Source of the DNA: an uncultured Pelagibacteraceae bacterium
Lineage (GTDB): Bacteria; Pseudomonadota; Alphaproteobacteria; Pelagibacterales; Pelagibacteraceae
Direction: 5' to 3'
Length of the DNA: 53,435 bases
Assembly (NCBI GenBank): GCA_902518835.1
Contig: CABYHH010000005.1
Coordinates: 1 to 53,435 of the forward strand
The stretch's first letter is position 1, and every line of letters begins with the position of its first letter. This document shows, piece after piece, positions 43,997-52,988 of the stretch. The translations under genes and the position numbers were made by a program. Below the pieces are notes generated by a model that saw only the letters and a list, made by a program, of their open reading frames with translations, was not told the DNA's origin and searched no databases.

Positions 43997-44659
43997 ATGA
44001 CTTTAAAAATAAATAGTATTGCTCCGGATTTTAAAGCAAAAACACAACTTGGAGATATATCTTTTCATGAGTGGTTAGGAGATAGTTGGGGAGTTTTGTT
44101 CTCACATCCAAAAGATTTTACCCCAGTATGCACAACTGAGTTGGGCTCTTTAGCAAAAATGAAACCTGAATTTGATAAACGAAATGTGAAAGTTATAGGT
44201 TTGAGTGTTGATCCAGTGTCTGATCATGTAAAATGGTTAGAGGATATAAAGGATGTTAGTGGGAATAAACCAAGCTATCCTATAATAGCAGATGAAAAAT
44301 TAGAAGTTGCAAAACTTTATAACATGCTTGAGGGAGATGCTGGAGTAACATCAATGGGTAGAACTGCGGTAGACAATCAAACAGTTAGAACAGTTTTTAT
44401 AATCAGACCAGACAAAAGAATTGGTCTTTTTTTAACTTATCCAATGGCTACTGGTAGAAATTTTATGGAGCTTTTAAGGGCGATAGACTCTATGCAATTA
44501 ACCGCAAAACATAAAGTTGCGACACCAGCTGATTGGAAAAAGGGTGAGGAAGTAATTATTGTTCCTGCGGTGAAGGATGATGAGGCTAAAAAACTGTTTC
44601 CAGACGGTTGGAATGCGGTAAAGCCATATTTGAGAAAAGTTCCAGATCCTTCAAAATAG
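43997..44659 (+). CDS. 1-Cys peroxiredoxin (Prx6 type)
   Basis: The 220-residue thiol peroxidase has the peroxidatic Cys45 in HPKDFTPVCTTELG. It is the only cysteine in the protein, which fixes it as the 1-Cys type needing an external reductant. The C-terminal extension (KHKVATPADWKKGEEVIIVP) is typical of the Prx6 branch. It would reduce hydrogen peroxide and organic peroxides in the cytoplasm. A perfect AGGAGG precedes the ATG, suggesting high expression. The methyltransferase starts 1 base after its stop. Confidence 0.95.
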   Translation: MTLKINSIAPDFKAKTQLGDISFHEWLGDSWGVLFSHPKDFTPVCTTELGSLAKMKPEFDKRNVKVIGLSVDPVSDHVKWLEDIKDVSGNKPSYPIIADEKLEVAKLYNMLEGDAGVTSMGRTAVDNQTVRTVFIIRPDKRIGLFLTYPMATGRNFMELLRAIDSMQLTAKHKVATPADWKKGEEVIIVPAVKDDEAKKLFPDGWNAVKPYLRKVPDPSK

Positions 44660-44660
44660 A

Positions 44661-45374
44661 TTGAATAAAAAAGATTTAGACCAGCAATCTCAGCATTGGG
44701 AAAATAGTTTCTCAAATAAGCCTGAGATGTTTGGTTTAGACCCAAGCGTTTCTGCTAGACATGCTAAAGAAATATTTGAAAACCAAAAAGTAAAAACTTT
44801 TTTTAATGGAAAAAAAATTGATATTCTTGAGTTAGGTGCTGGTTTGGGGAGAGATACAACTTATTTTGCAGCAAATTCAAATTTAATTCAAGTTACAGCA
44901 TTAGATTACAGTTCTGAGGCAATAAAAAATATTAATCAAAAAAAAAAAGAATATTATTCTGATCCTACTATGCCTGATGGTAGATCTGCTGCGGATAAAA
45001 TTACTACAAAAGTTTGGGATGTACGCAATGGAATTCCTTATAAGGATAATTCTTTTGATGGGTGTTATTCACATATGCTTTACTGTATGGCCTTAACAAC
45101 TTCAGAAATTATTAAATTAAATGAAGAAGTTCATAGAATTTTAAAACCTGGTGGAATTAACATATTTACTGTTAGACATACTGGAGATGGTGATTATAAG
45201 AAAGGAAAACACATTGGAGAAGATTTATACGAAAATGACGGGTTTATTGTTCATTTTTTTGATAAAGAAAAAATAAATCAAATTTCAAAAGGATTTAAAA
45301 TTGAAGATATTTTTGAATTACATGAGGGAAGTTTTCCAAGAAAACTTTTTGTGGTTACTTTAAGAAAAAAATAG
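44661..45374 (+). CDS. class I SAM-dependent methyltransferase
   Basis: The 237-residue Rossmann methyltransferase has the SAM-binding motif ILELGAGLGRDTTYFA near residue 53, an acidic residue in TALDYSSEAI, WDVRNGIPYKDNSFDGCYSHML and an HRILKPGGINIFTVRH segment. The start is TTG at 44661; the next in-frame ATG would remove conserved N-terminal residues. The substrate is unknown. It is packed between the peroxiredoxin and the LysE-type exporter, suggesting an operon of three. Confidence 0.83.
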   Translation: MNKKDLDQQSQHWENSFSNKPEMFGLDPSVSARHAKEIFENQKVKTFFNGKKIDILELGAGLGRDTTYFAANSNLIQVTALDYSSEAIKNINQKKKEYYSDPTMPDGRSAADKITTKVWDVRNGIPYKDNSFDGCYSHMLYCMALTTSEIIKLNEEVHRILKPGGINIFTVRHTGDGDYKKGKHIGEDLYENDGFIVHFFDKEKINQISKGFKIEDIFELHEGSFPRKLFVVTLRKK

Positions 45375-45375
45375 A

Positions 45376-45990
45376 ATGGAATTCTTAATTCTTGGTTTTT
45401 TTACGGGATTAAGTTTAATTTTAGCTATTGGAGTGCAAAATATTTTTGTTATTGAACAGGGCTTAAAAAATCAATATGTATTTCTAGTTTGTTTGGTTTG
45501 TTCTCTTTCAGATTTATTATTAATTTTTTTTGGTATTTTATTATTTCATTATTTTCAACAATATTTTAATACATCTATAGAAATTTTATTAAATATTCTT
45601 TTAATAATCTTTTTAATTTATTTTATTTATTCAAAAATTAGAGTTTATAAAAAGAGTGTAAACTTTAATAGTGATTTAAAAGAGACTACTCGATCTGAAA
45701 TTTTTTTTAAGACTCTTGGTTTTACTTATTTTAACGCACATGTTTATTCAGATACAGTTTTTTTTCTAGGTAATTTTTCAAAAAATTTTTTATTAGATGA
45801 AAAAATTTATTTTGGTATAGGTGCATCTACAGCATCTTTTATTTTTTTCTTTCTTCTTGGTTATTTGTCGAATTATTTGTCAAAATACGCTCAAAAGAAA
45901 AAGATATGGAGATTTATTAATTTATTTATAATTAGCTTCATGTCATTACTGATAATTTACATAATCAAAGAAACACTATATTTTCTTTAG
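45376..45990 (+). CDS. LysE/ArgO-family amino acid exporter
   Basis: The 204-residue protein has five or six hydrophobic helices. The start GFFTGLSLILAIGVQNIFVIEQGLK is the LysE/ArgO signature, with ALLC-like CLVCSLSDLLLIFFGILL following. Members export basic amino acids such as lysine and arginine. The 2-base gap to the methyltransferase gene indicates cotranscription. Substrate is inferred from the family. Confidence 0.85.
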   Translation: MEFLILGFFTGLSLILAIGVQNIFVIEQGLKNQYVFLVCLVCSLSDLLLIFFGILLFHYFQQYFNTSIEILLNILLIIFLIYFIYSKIRVYKKSVNFNSDLKETTRSEIFFKTLGFTYFNAHVYSDTVFFLGNFSKNFLLDEKIYFGIGASTASFIFFFLLGYLSNYLSKYAQKKKIWRFINLFIISFMSLLIIYIIKETLYFL

Positions 45991-46061
45991 GGTTAATAAA
46001 CAGAGAGACAATATTGGTGATTGTTAAAATTAATATAAATAATTAATTTGATGTCTGCATT

Positions 46062-46520
46062 ATGAATAGAAAAAGTTTTTTAAAATTATTAGGTTATTCC
46101 TATTTATTTTTTATATCATTGCCATACAGATTTTTAAGTTCAACAACAAAGAAAATTTTGAATCCAGAACTTTCTGAGACACAAAAAAATATAATGTTTA
46201 ATGAGGGCACTGAAAAACCTTTTTCTAGTGATTTGTTAAAGGAGAAAAGAAAAGGATACTATCATTGTGCTAATTGTGGAGCTAAATTATTTTCGTCAAC
46301 TGCAAAATATGATAGTGGTACTGGGTGGCCTTCATTTTCAGAGGCACTTCCTGGAGCTTTTACAACAAAAGTAGATTACTCTTTTGGAATGAGAAGAATA
46401 GAGTATCATTGTGCAGAATGTGGAGCTCACCATGGACATGTATTTGATGATGGGCCTAGTGCAACAGGTAAAAGATTTTGTAATAATGGCCTGTGTTTAA
46501 TATTTAAACCTGAAAATTAA
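46062..46520 (+). CDS. msrB: exported or membrane-anchored methionine sulfoxide reductase B
   Basis: MsrB reduces methionine-R-sulfoxide in proteins. The catalytic Cys140 is in KRFCNNG. Zinc ligands are the CANC (Cys69, Cys72) and CAEC (Cys117, Cys120) pairs. The core GTGWPSFSEAL is typical. Unusually the N-terminus has MNRKSFLKLLGYSYLFFISL, a Tat-like RKxFLK followed by a hydrophobic segment, so the enzyme is probably anchored in or exported across the membrane. The usual C-terminal resolving arrangement is replaced by NNGLCLIF with an extra Cys145. Confidence 0.93.
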   Translation: MNRKSFLKLLGYSYLFFISLPYRFLSSTTKKILNPELSETQKNIMFNEGTEKPFSSDLLKEKRKGYYHCANCGAKLFSSTAKYDSGTGWPSFSEALPGAFTTKVDYSFGMRRIEYHCAECGAHHGHVFDDGPSATGKRFCNNGLCLIFKPEN

Positions 46521-48206
46521 TTAAAAGAGCCCTTCAATTTCTCCATCACTATTTAGTTTAATTGAATTTGCAGCAGGGATTTTTGGTAAACCAGGCATCG
46601 TCATGATAGATCCGCAAATCACAACTATAAATTCAGCACCAGATGAAAGTCTAACTTCTCTAATTGGTAGGTCGTGACCTATCGGGGCTCCTTTTAATTT
46701 TGGATCAGTAGAAAAGCTATATTGTGTTTTTGCAACACAAATAGGTAAATCCCCATAACCAGTTTTTTCAAAGCTCTCTAATTGATTTTTGACTTTAGGA
46801 TCAAGAATTATTTTACCTGCCCTATAAATTTCTTTTGCTATGGTCTCAATTTTTTTTATTAAAGGTATTTTATTTTCATATAAAAATTTAAACTCGGTTT
46901 TTTTTTCCTCACATAATTTTGAAACATGGGATGCTAGATCTTTTGTGCCTTCACCTCCATTAGCCCAATGAGTACTTAGATGTGCTTTTACCCCCAAATT
47001 TTCACAAAATTTTAATAATAATTCTACTTCTTTATCTGTGTCTTTAACAAAATGATTTATAGAAATTGTGACAGGCAATCCAAATTTTTTAATATTTTCT
47101 ACGTGTCTTTGTAGATTGATAAAACCTTTTTTTAGAGCATCAAGATTCTCTTTGCCTAAATCATCTTTCTCAATACCTCCATGCATTTTTAAAGCCCTGA
47201 TGGTCGCTACTATTACAACGCAACTTGGTTGAAGATTAGACTTTCTACATTTAATATTTAAAAACTTCTCTGCCCCTAAATCTGCTCCAAAACCGGCTTC
47301 AGTTATAACGAAATCAGCAAGTTTTAATGCTGCTTTAGTTGCTATAATTGAATTACATCCATGTGCAATATTGGCAAAAGGTCCACCATGAATTATTGCA
47401 GGGTTATTTTCAAGTGTTTGAGTAATGTTAGGTCTTATAGCCTCTTTAAGCAAAACAGTCATTGGACCTTGTGCGTTAAGATCTTTAGCAAAAATCGGTT
47501 TATCCTCCTTTGAATAAGCTATTGTTATATTCCCTATTTTTTTTTCTAAATCTTCAAGATCATTAGCTAAACAAAAAATTGCCATAACTTCTGATGCTAC
47601 AGTAATATCGAAACCATCACTTCTTGGAGAAATTTTAGAGCTTTTCATCAAATTTATCTTAATAGATCTAAGCGATCTATCATTCATATCTAAAACTCTT
47701 TTCCAAACAATTTTATCAGGATTAATACTCAAACTATTCCCCCAGTAAATATGATTATCTATTAAAGCTGAAAGTAGATTGTGAGCAGAGGTAATGGCAT
47801 GAAAGTCTCCAGTGAAATGTAAATTTATCTGTTCCATAGGAACAACCTGAGCAAATCCACCACCTGCGGCACCACCTTTCATACCAAATGAAGGTCCAAG
47901 GCTTGGTTCTCTTAAACAGACAATCGATTTTTTACCTATTTTGTTCAAACCATCACTCAAACCAACCGAGGTTGTTGTTTTTCCTTCCCCGGCAGGTGTT
48001 GGCGTAATTGCAGTTACTAATATTAGTTTTCCATCTGGTTTATTTTTTAATGTGTGCAAATATTCTAAATTAATTTTAGCAATATGCCTTCCCATTGGAC
48101 TGAATGCAAAAGTTTCATCTGGTACATCAACTTTAGCTAAAATATCTTTGATAGGTAGCATTTTAGCTTCTCTTGCTATTTGAATATCTGATTTTATTTC
48201 ACTCAT
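46521..48206 (-). CDS. fhs: formate-tetrahydrofolate ligase
   Basis: Fhs makes 10-formyl-tetrahydrofolate from formate and ATP, feeding one-carbon metabolism. The 561-residue length is normal. Signatures are the P-loop-like [20 protein letters not shown] near residue 68, [46 protein letters not shown] and [21 protein letters not shown]. It stops one base after the msrB stop on the other strand. A dyad upstream may control it. Confidence 0.97.
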   Translation of the reverse strand: MSEIKSDIQIAREAKMLPIKDILAKVDVPDETFAFSPMGRHIAKINLEYLHTLKNKPDGKLILVTAITPTPAGEGKTTTSVGLSDGLNKIGKKSIVCLREPSLGPSFGMKGGAAGGGFAQVVPMEQINLHFTGDFHAITSAHNLLSALIDNHIYWGNSLSINPDKIVWKRVLDMNDRSLRSIKINLMKSSKISPRSDGFDITVASEVMAIFCLANDLEDLEKKIGNITIAYSKEDKPIFAKDLNAQGPMTVLLKEAIRPNITQTLENNPAIIHGGPFANIAHGCNSIIATKAALKLADFVITEAGFGADLGAEKFLNIKCRKSNLQPSCVVIVATIRALKMHGGIEKDDLGKENLDALKKGFINLQRHVENIKKFGLPVTISINHFVKDTDKEVELLLKFCENLGVKAHLSTHWANGGEGTKDLASHVSKLCEEKKTEFKFLYENKIPLIKKIETIAKEIYRAGKIILDPKVKNQLESFEKTGYGDLPICVAKTQYSFSTDPKLKGAPIGHDLPIREVRLSSGAEFIVVICGSIMTMPGLPKIPAANSIKLNSDGEIEGLF

Positions 48207-48239
48207 TAGAAAAATTTAAAGTAAAGGATAAATATCTCT

Positions 48240-48257
48240 TTTTCAAGAGCTTGAAAA
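48240..48257. promoter_or_regulatory. palindrome upstream of fhs
   Basis: TTTTCAAGAGCTTGAAAA is a perfect 18-base palindrome centred about 42 bases upstream of the fhs start. With no loop it is better read as a DNA operator than as an RNA hairpin. The regulator is unknown; the site may link formate or one-carbon supply to fhs. Confidence 0.45.
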
Positions 48258-48309
48258 TAGATAAAAATAAAATTCTAATTAAACAACTGAATTATAACAA
48301 AATTGATTA

Positions 48310-49161
48310 TCATTTTCCTCTAGTAGCAATATAGACACCAATTGTTGTTATTAAAAAACCTATCAGGTCTAGATGTGTTAGAGATTCATTTAAAAAAAGC
48401 CAAGCCATTAAGGCAGAAGTAGAGGGTATTAAAAAAAATACTGAAACAGTTTTACTTGCTGAATTTTTCTTTATCAAAAACATTAAAATTGTAAAAGCTC
48501 CAAAAGAAACTAAAAATATTTGATGGCTCATTGCAACTAAAAATGCTTTTGAAAAATTTATATAAGGTTCTGAAAAAAATATTACCATCAAGAAATGAAA
48601 TAAACATCCACCTATTGCTTGATACAGATTGCTTACAGGTAAGGGTAAGTTTAAACTTATTTTCTTTTGCCAAATAGTAGAAAATGTAATAGCAATTAAA
48701 GCTATTATAGTTGAAATTAAACCAAGTACTGGAATTTTTGAACCAAGATCCAATCCTAAAACAAGCACCGCTCCTATAAAACCTAAAAATATTCCACCCC
48801 ACTGCCTCAAAGAAACCTTTTCTCCTAAAATCGGTCCACATAATATATTTGTCAATATTGGCTGAAGAGTAACTATTAGCGCCGCAATTCCAGTGGGCAT
48901 ACCAATTGAAATGGAGTAAAAAACTCCACCTAAATAAAAACCGTGAAAAAGCACGCCACTGATTAAGGACTCAATTAAATTTTTTTTTTTAATAAAGATC
49001 GATAATTTTGAAAAAACCGAAAATAAATAAAAGCCTATTGCTACAAAAAAAAATCTAAAAGCTAAAGCAGCAAACGGATCACTATTATCTACAATAGGTT
49101 TTGTAGTGATGAAAGCAGACGACCAAAGTAAAATAAATATTATAGGAAAAATTTTTACCAT
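48310..49161 (-). CDS. EamA-family (DMT) membrane transporter
   Basis: The 283-residue protein has about ten membrane helices in two EamA repeats: ILLWSSAFITTKPIV at the start, ALIVTLQPILTNILCGPILGEKVS closing the first repeat, and FLIPSTSALMAWLFLNESLTHLDL closing the second. It is likely a metabolite or amino acid exporter. It is the last gene of a three-gene operon with an unknown protein and an Asp/Glu racemase-like enzyme, which suggests transport of the racemase substrate or product. Confidence 0.88.
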   Translation of the reverse strand: MVKIFPIIFILLWSSAFITTKPIVDNSDPFAALAFRFFFVAIGFYLFSVFSKLSIFIKKKNLIESLISGVLFHGFYLGGVFYSISIGMPTGIAALIVTLQPILTNILCGPILGEKVSLRQWGGIFLGFIGAVLVLGLDLGSKIPVLGLISTIIALIAITFSTIWQKKISLNLPLPVSNLYQAIGGCLFHFLMVIFFSEPYINFSKAFLVAMSHQIFLVSFGAFTILMFLIKKNSASKTVSVFFLIPSTSALMAWLFLNESLTHLDLIGFLITTIGVYIATRGK

Positions 49162-49162
49162 T

Positions 49163-49603
49163 TCAGGCTTTTAAGATGTTCAATATTATTAAATCACTTT
49201 GATTAGTTTCTTTACACCATAACTCATAACTTTCACATAGTCGCCAAAGATGCTCGAAAGCTCTACTCGAAACATCTAGAGACATATTATCTTTAGTGTA
49301 ATATAGATCTGGGAATTTTATTAATTGCTTAATCATTAAATCCCTTTGGATTTTGAGTAAATTAAATGTTTCTTTTGGAATTTTTTTTTTAGTTTTACTA
49401 TCTATAAAGTCATTTTTTTCTAGATCTTTCAGCCAATCATCATGAAATTTTCCACTACTAATTTCATTATATCTTTCTGTTTCTATAAATTCATTAATTG
49501 ATTCTTTATTTGAGAAATTAGGATTTTTTTTTTTAATCAAGCAAATGTCAGAATAAACAGTTTCAGCAACAAATAGAACGTAAGGTCTTTCTATAAGTCC
49601 CAT
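49163..49603 (-). CDS. protein of unknown function in a racemase operon
   Basis: The 146-residue cytoplasmic protein starts MGLIERPYVLFVAETVYSDI and is largely helical and charged. It has three cysteines (SDICLIK, LWRLCESY, ELWCKET) and an aromatic-rich C-terminal part. I do not recognise a family. It is separated by 1 base from the transporter gene and 3 bases from the racemase-like gene, so the three act together most likely. Confidence 0.65.
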   Translation of the reverse strand: MGLIERPYVLFVAETVYSDICLIKKKNPNFSNKESINEFIETERYNEISSGKFHDDWLKDLEKNDFIDSKTKKKIPKETFNLLKIQRDLMIKQLIKFPDLYYTKDNMSLDVSSRAFEHLWRLCESYELWCKETNQSDLIILNILKA

Positions 49604-49606
49604 TAT

Positions 49607-50344
49607 TTATATGGTATATTTTTTCATAGCAGATCGAGCCAAAATTAAATTTGGATCTAAAAATAATTTAGAAGTTTTAATTTCTTTAAATGACCTAAAA
49701 GCAAATATAGCTATGGGTAGTTCTGTACAACCTAAAATTATTTTCTTACATCTTTTTTTTATTAAATATTTAATAGCAGGTTGTATTATTTTACTTGCTT
49801 TTTTAACATTGCCCATTTTTACAAATTTAATTGCTTTATTCACCGAAATTCTTTGCAAGATTGAGCTTGGGTAAATTAAGTTATAATCTTCATCAAAATA
49901 TTTATTATAAATTCCTGTTTTTAAAGTTCCTTCAGTTGCTAATAATCCTATAGAAGAATTTTTTTTACATTTTTTAATTGTATGTTTGAAAACTTCTTTG
50001 GGCATATTTATAAAAGGTAAATTAATTTTTTTCTTAAGATCATCATACCAATAGTGAGCTGTATTACACGGTATAACTATAAATTTACAATTATTCTTTT
50101 TGAGTAATTGGCAACCTTTGAGTAAACTCTTTAGGACAATTTTATATTTTTTATTTTTTTTTGTCTTATCTAATATTTTACCTGTGTGAACCCCAATAGA
50201 CTCTGGCCTACCAGGAATATTGGATTTATTATATAAAATAAATAATGGATACTCTTGGTCAATTTTACCTCGATTTAAAACAGCAAGTTTGTTACAAAAA
50301 TCAAGACCAGCTTGAGTGCCCATTCCACCAAGAATTCCAATCAT
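49607..50344 (-). CDS. aspartate/glutamate racemase family protein
   Basis: The 245-residue enzyme has the racemase two-cysteine arrangement: Cys93 in VIPCNTAHYWYDD and Cys206 in IILGCTELPIAI. It starts MIGILGGMGTQAGLDF, typical of the aspartate racemase branch (YgeA-like). Both cysteines are intact, so cofactor-independent racemisation of an acidic or related amino acid is plausible. The coupled exporter and unknown gene may handle a D-amino acid. MurI function is less likely because the sequence lies in the aspartate branch. Confidence 0.87.
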   Translation of the reverse strand: MIGILGGMGTQAGLDFCNKLAVLNRGKIDQEYPLFILYNKSNIPGRPESIGVHTGKILDKTKKNKKYKIVLKSLLKGCQLLKKNNCKFIVIPCNTAHYWYDDLKKKINLPFINMPKEVFKHTIKKCKKNSSIGLLATEGTLKTGIYNKYFDEDYNLIYPSSILQRISVNKAIKFVKMGNVKKASKIIQPAIKYLIKKRCKKIILGCTELPIAIFAFRSFKEIKTSKLFLDPNLILARSAMKKYTI

Positions 50345-50366
50345 ATGGACCTATTATTTAATAAAA

Positions 50367-50426
50367 TATTGGCTAAAAATAGATAAAAAAATCTCAATTT
50401 AAAAATTTTTAAAAATTTAGCCAATA
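50367..50426 (-). terminator. long inverted repeat downstream of cspA
   Basis: The 11-base arms TATTGGCTAAA (50367-50377) and TTTAGCCAATA (50416-50426) are perfect inverted repeats, with a 38-base AT-rich loop holding smaller hairpins (AGAT/ATCT and AAAAATTTTT). On the minus strand it follows the cspA stop codon by about 15 bases. It probably ends or stabilises the cspA transcript, but no clean T-run follows, and a small RNA is an alternative. Confidence 0.5.
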
Positions 50427-50441
50427 AGTTATTAATGAAAA

Positions 50442-50648
50442 TTATGCAGTTTTTAAATTAACCGCTGAAGGACCTTTTGGACCATCTTCAACATCGAAAG
50501 TCAAAGCTTGACCCTCGTTCAAACCATTCATACCAGCATCTCTTACTGCTGAAACATGAACGAACACATCTTTTTCTTTATCATCTCTTTCAATAAAACC
50601 AAAGCCCTTGGTCGGATTGAACCATTTTACTTTTCCTTGTAGACTCAT
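50442..50648 (-). CDS. cspA: cold-shock domain protein
   Basis: A 68-residue single cold-shock domain that binds single-stranded RNA and DNA. RNP1 is KGFGFIERD and RNP2 is VFVHVSAV, each intact. It begins [20 protein letters not shown], the typical CspA start. The 111-base upstream gap contains TTGACA (50724-50729, minus strand) as a possible -35 but no clear -10, leaving a leader of up to about 70 bases, in keeping with the regulated leaders of csp genes. Confidence 0.95.
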   Translation of the reverse strand: MSLQGKVKWFNPTKGFGFIERDDKEKDVFVHVSAVRDAGMNGLNEGQALTFDVEDGPKGPSAVNLKTA

Positions 50649-50759
50649 ATTTATTTCTTATTGTTAGTTTAATTTATTACTTATAATTAAGCAATGTAGC
50701 TTTCTTTAAAATTTAGAGAGTTTTGTCAACTAAATTGATTAATTTTTAAGTCTTTTTAC

Positions 50760-51227
50760 TTAAATGTTGTCAATTAACTTAGTTAAATATATTGAATTTT
50801 TATCCTCTTTATAATGAGCAAAAGGTTTACAAGGCTTAAATTGACATTTTTCGAACAATTTTCTTGCTGGTTTAAAAAATTGCCCCGCACCAGTTTCGAT
50901 ACTTAATCTCTTAATATTCAGTCCTCTTGCCTTATCTATAAGATTTTCAATTATTTTTGTTCCATAGCCTTTTTTTCTAAAATCATCATGCACTCTTATT
51001 GATTTAAATTCTCCATGATCGATCTCTAAAATTTTTAACGCGCCACAACCCACAAGTTTTCCATTTTCCCACAAACTCCAAAATTTAATACTATCAACTT
51101 TTAACCCAGTTATATCCAATACGTGCGTACTTCCTTTAGGTGATGCAGCTCTTAATTCAATAAAATGTTTTGTTAAAAGTTTATGAACTTCATTATCTTC
51201 AAAATTACCTTCTATTGAATTTATCAT
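50760..51227 (-). CDS. GNAT-family acetyltransferase
   Basis: The 155-residue protein has the GNAT fold: strand ENGKLVGCGALKIL, then EFKSIRVHDDFRKKGYGTKIIENLI with the acetyl-CoA-binding RKKGYGT loop, and RLSIETGAGQFFKPARKLFEKCQF. The substrate is unknown. It directly follows purK (no gap) in the leftward purE-purK operon, which may be transcription convenience rather than function. Confidence 0.85.
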   Translation of the reverse strand: MINSIEGNFEDNEVHKLLTKHFIELRAASPKGSTHVLDITGLKVDSIKFWSLWENGKLVGCGALKILEIDHGEFKSIRVHDDFRKKGYGTKIIENLIDKARGLNIKRLSIETGAGQFFKPARKLFEKCQFKPCKPFAHYKEDKNSIYLTKLIDNI

Positions 51228-52274
51228 TTAAATTAAAGTAGTTACATGACCCATTTTTCTTTTATTTTTAATTTCCTTTTTTTTATAATCAAAAAAAAAT
51301 TGATTTGTCTTAAGTTTAAAATCTTGTCTATAGGGTAGAATCTGATTTCCTATTAAGTTTATCATTTCAGCGTTTGAAATTTTTTTTAATGAAATTTGAT
51401 CCAGTGAACAAACAGCTCTTATATGATTTTCAAATTGACTTACGTTGTAAGCGTTAATTGTTAAATGACCTGAGTTATGAACTCTAGGTGCTATTTCATT
51501 TACGTACAAATTATCATTTCTATCTATAAAAAATTCTACACATAATGTACCAATATATTTCAGCTCTTCCGCGATAAGCATCGCCCAATCTTTAGATTGA
51601 TGAAGAATCTTTTGACTTATTTCAGCAGGAATTTTCGAATGTTTTAAGATTTGTTCCTGATGTGTATTTTCAATAGGTTCATAAATTTCAAAATTATTTA
51701 TACCAAATCTAGTAACAATCACAGAAATCTCTTTCTTTAATTTTACAAGTTTTTCAAGAATGTATCCTTTTGAAAAATCTATATTAAGTAATTCGAGATC
51801 CTCAATTTTTTTTATTGGATATTGTCCTTTTCCATCATAACCCATCGTTGTAGTTTTTAAAATTCCTGGAAGAAGATCCTCAAGAGTATTTAAGTCAGAT
51901 TTTTTTTCTATTGAAACATATCTTGTAGTTCTGATATTTAACTTATTGATAAAATCTTTTTCTGCTAATCTATGTTGAATTAATCTATTTACAGAGGGTT
52001 TTGGTAATACTTTTTTTAATTTACTCATTTCATTTAAAGTTTCGAAAGGGATATTTTCAAATTCAAATGTAATAATATCCACTTTACTAACAAATTCCAA
52101 AATTTTATTCTTTTCTTTATAATCAGCTACAATGAACTCGTCACAGAAATTCTGTGCTGGGGCATCTTTATCATCAGTATAAACTATAGTTTTGATATTC
52201 AATTTTTTTGCAGCTTGAGACAGCATACTGCCTAGTTGTCCACCACCAATAATACCTAATTTTTTTTCTGACAC
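51228..52274 (-). CDS. purK: 5-(carboxyamino)imidazole ribonucleotide synthase
   Basis: PurK carboxylates AIR to N5-CAIR using ATP and bicarbonate in purine synthesis. It is an ATP-grasp protein of 348 residues, starting LGIIGGGQLGSMLSQAAKKL. Further marks are VDIITFEFENIPFETL, TTTMGYDGKGQYPI, the CVEFFIDRNDNLYVNEIAPRVHNSGH active-site segment and the NLIG near the end. It starts 3 bases after purE. Confidence 0.96.
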   Translation of the reverse strand: MSEKKLGIIGGGQLGSMLSQAAKKLNIKTIVYTDDKDAPAQNFCDEFIVADYKEKNKILEFVSKVDIITFEFENIPFETLNEMSKLKKVLPKPSVNRLIQHRLAEKDFINKLNIRTTRYVSIEKKSDLNTLEDLLPGILKTTTMGYDGKGQYPIKKIEDLELLNIDFSKGYILEKLVKLKKEISVIVTRFGINNFEIYEPIENTHQEQILKHSKIPAEISQKILHQSKDWAMLIAEELKYIGTLCVEFFIDRNDNLYVNEIAPRVHNSGHLTINAYNVSQFENHIRAVCSLDQISLKKISNAEMINLIGNQILPYRQDFKLKTNQFFFDYKKKEIKNKRKMGHVTTLI

Positions 52275-52277
52275 AGT

Positions 52278-52769
52278 TTACTTAGGTTTTCTTTTTACAG
52301 ATTTTGTTTGTTTTATTCGCCAATTATCTAATTTTTTTTTTACCTTATCATCCTGAGTGGCAATTATAGAAGCTGCAAGGAGCCCTGCATTTATCGCCCC
52401 GTCTTCACCAATAGCTAAAGTACCAACTGGTATCCCTTTTGGCATTTGCGCTATAGATAGCAAACTATCAATACCTTTTAATTTTTTACTTTCAATGGGA
52501 ACACCTAAAACTGGAATAGATGTAAGTGATGATATCATTCCTGGTAGATGAGCAGATCCTCCAGCTCCGGCGATAATCAAAACAATATTATTCTTTATAG
52601 CAGATTTTGCATAAGCAAACATTCTTTCTGGAGTGCGATGTGCAGATATTATCTTGGTTTCAAATTTAATACCCATAACTTTTAATATTTTGATAGTTAA
52701 TCTCATAGTTTTGTAGTCCGACTGGCTGCCCATAACTACTGAAACTTTGAGATATCTATTTTTTTTCAT
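52278..52769 (-). CDS. purE: N5-carboxyaminoimidazole ribonucleotide mutase
   Basis: PurE converts N5-CAIR to CAIR in purine synthesis. The 163-residue class I protein has VVMGSQSDYKTM at the start, SAHRTPERM with the catalytic His, IIAGAGGSAHLPGM and GVPIESKKLKGIDSLLS. The C-terminal AAS-IIATQDDKV helix is normal. It heads the purE-purK-GNAT unit, with a 57-base gap to the divergent small gene. Confidence 0.97.
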   Translation of the reverse strand: MKKNRYLKVSVVMGSQSDYKTMRLTIKILKVMGIKFETKIISAHRTPERMFAYAKSAIKNNIVLIIAGAGGSAHLPGMISSLTSIPVLGVPIESKKLKGIDSLLSIAQMPKGIPVGTLAIGEDGAINAGLLAASIIATQDDKVKKKLDNWRIKQTKSVKRKPK

Positions 52770-52826
52770 GATATATTCGAATAATATTTATTTCAAAATT
52801 AGATTAAGATTTCAATAAAATAAATT

Positions 52827-52988
52827 ATGACCGAAGATAAAATAACCAAAGAAATTATATTAGATGATTTCGATGATTTTTGTGATGAATGTAAAAATGA
52901 GCATGAAAGTGTATCTCAAAATTTGATATTGACTGGCTTTAAAATTTGTGAGTCTTGTAGAATTTCTAAAACAATATTTCCTATCTAA
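52827..52988 (+). CDS. small CxxC zinc-ribbon-like protein
   Basis: A 53-codon frame starts at ATG 52827 and ends 52988, overlapping the convergent Yip1 gene by 4 bases. The product begins MTEDKITKEIILDDFDDF and contains CDEC at 19-22 and CESC at 41-44, the spacing of a zinc ribbon. The acidic N-terminus could bind a partner. I do not recognise a family. The tight packing and four paired cysteines make it likely to be real. Confidence 0.6.
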   Translation: MTEDKITKEIILDDFDDFCDECKNEHESVSQNLILTGFKICESCRISKTIFPI

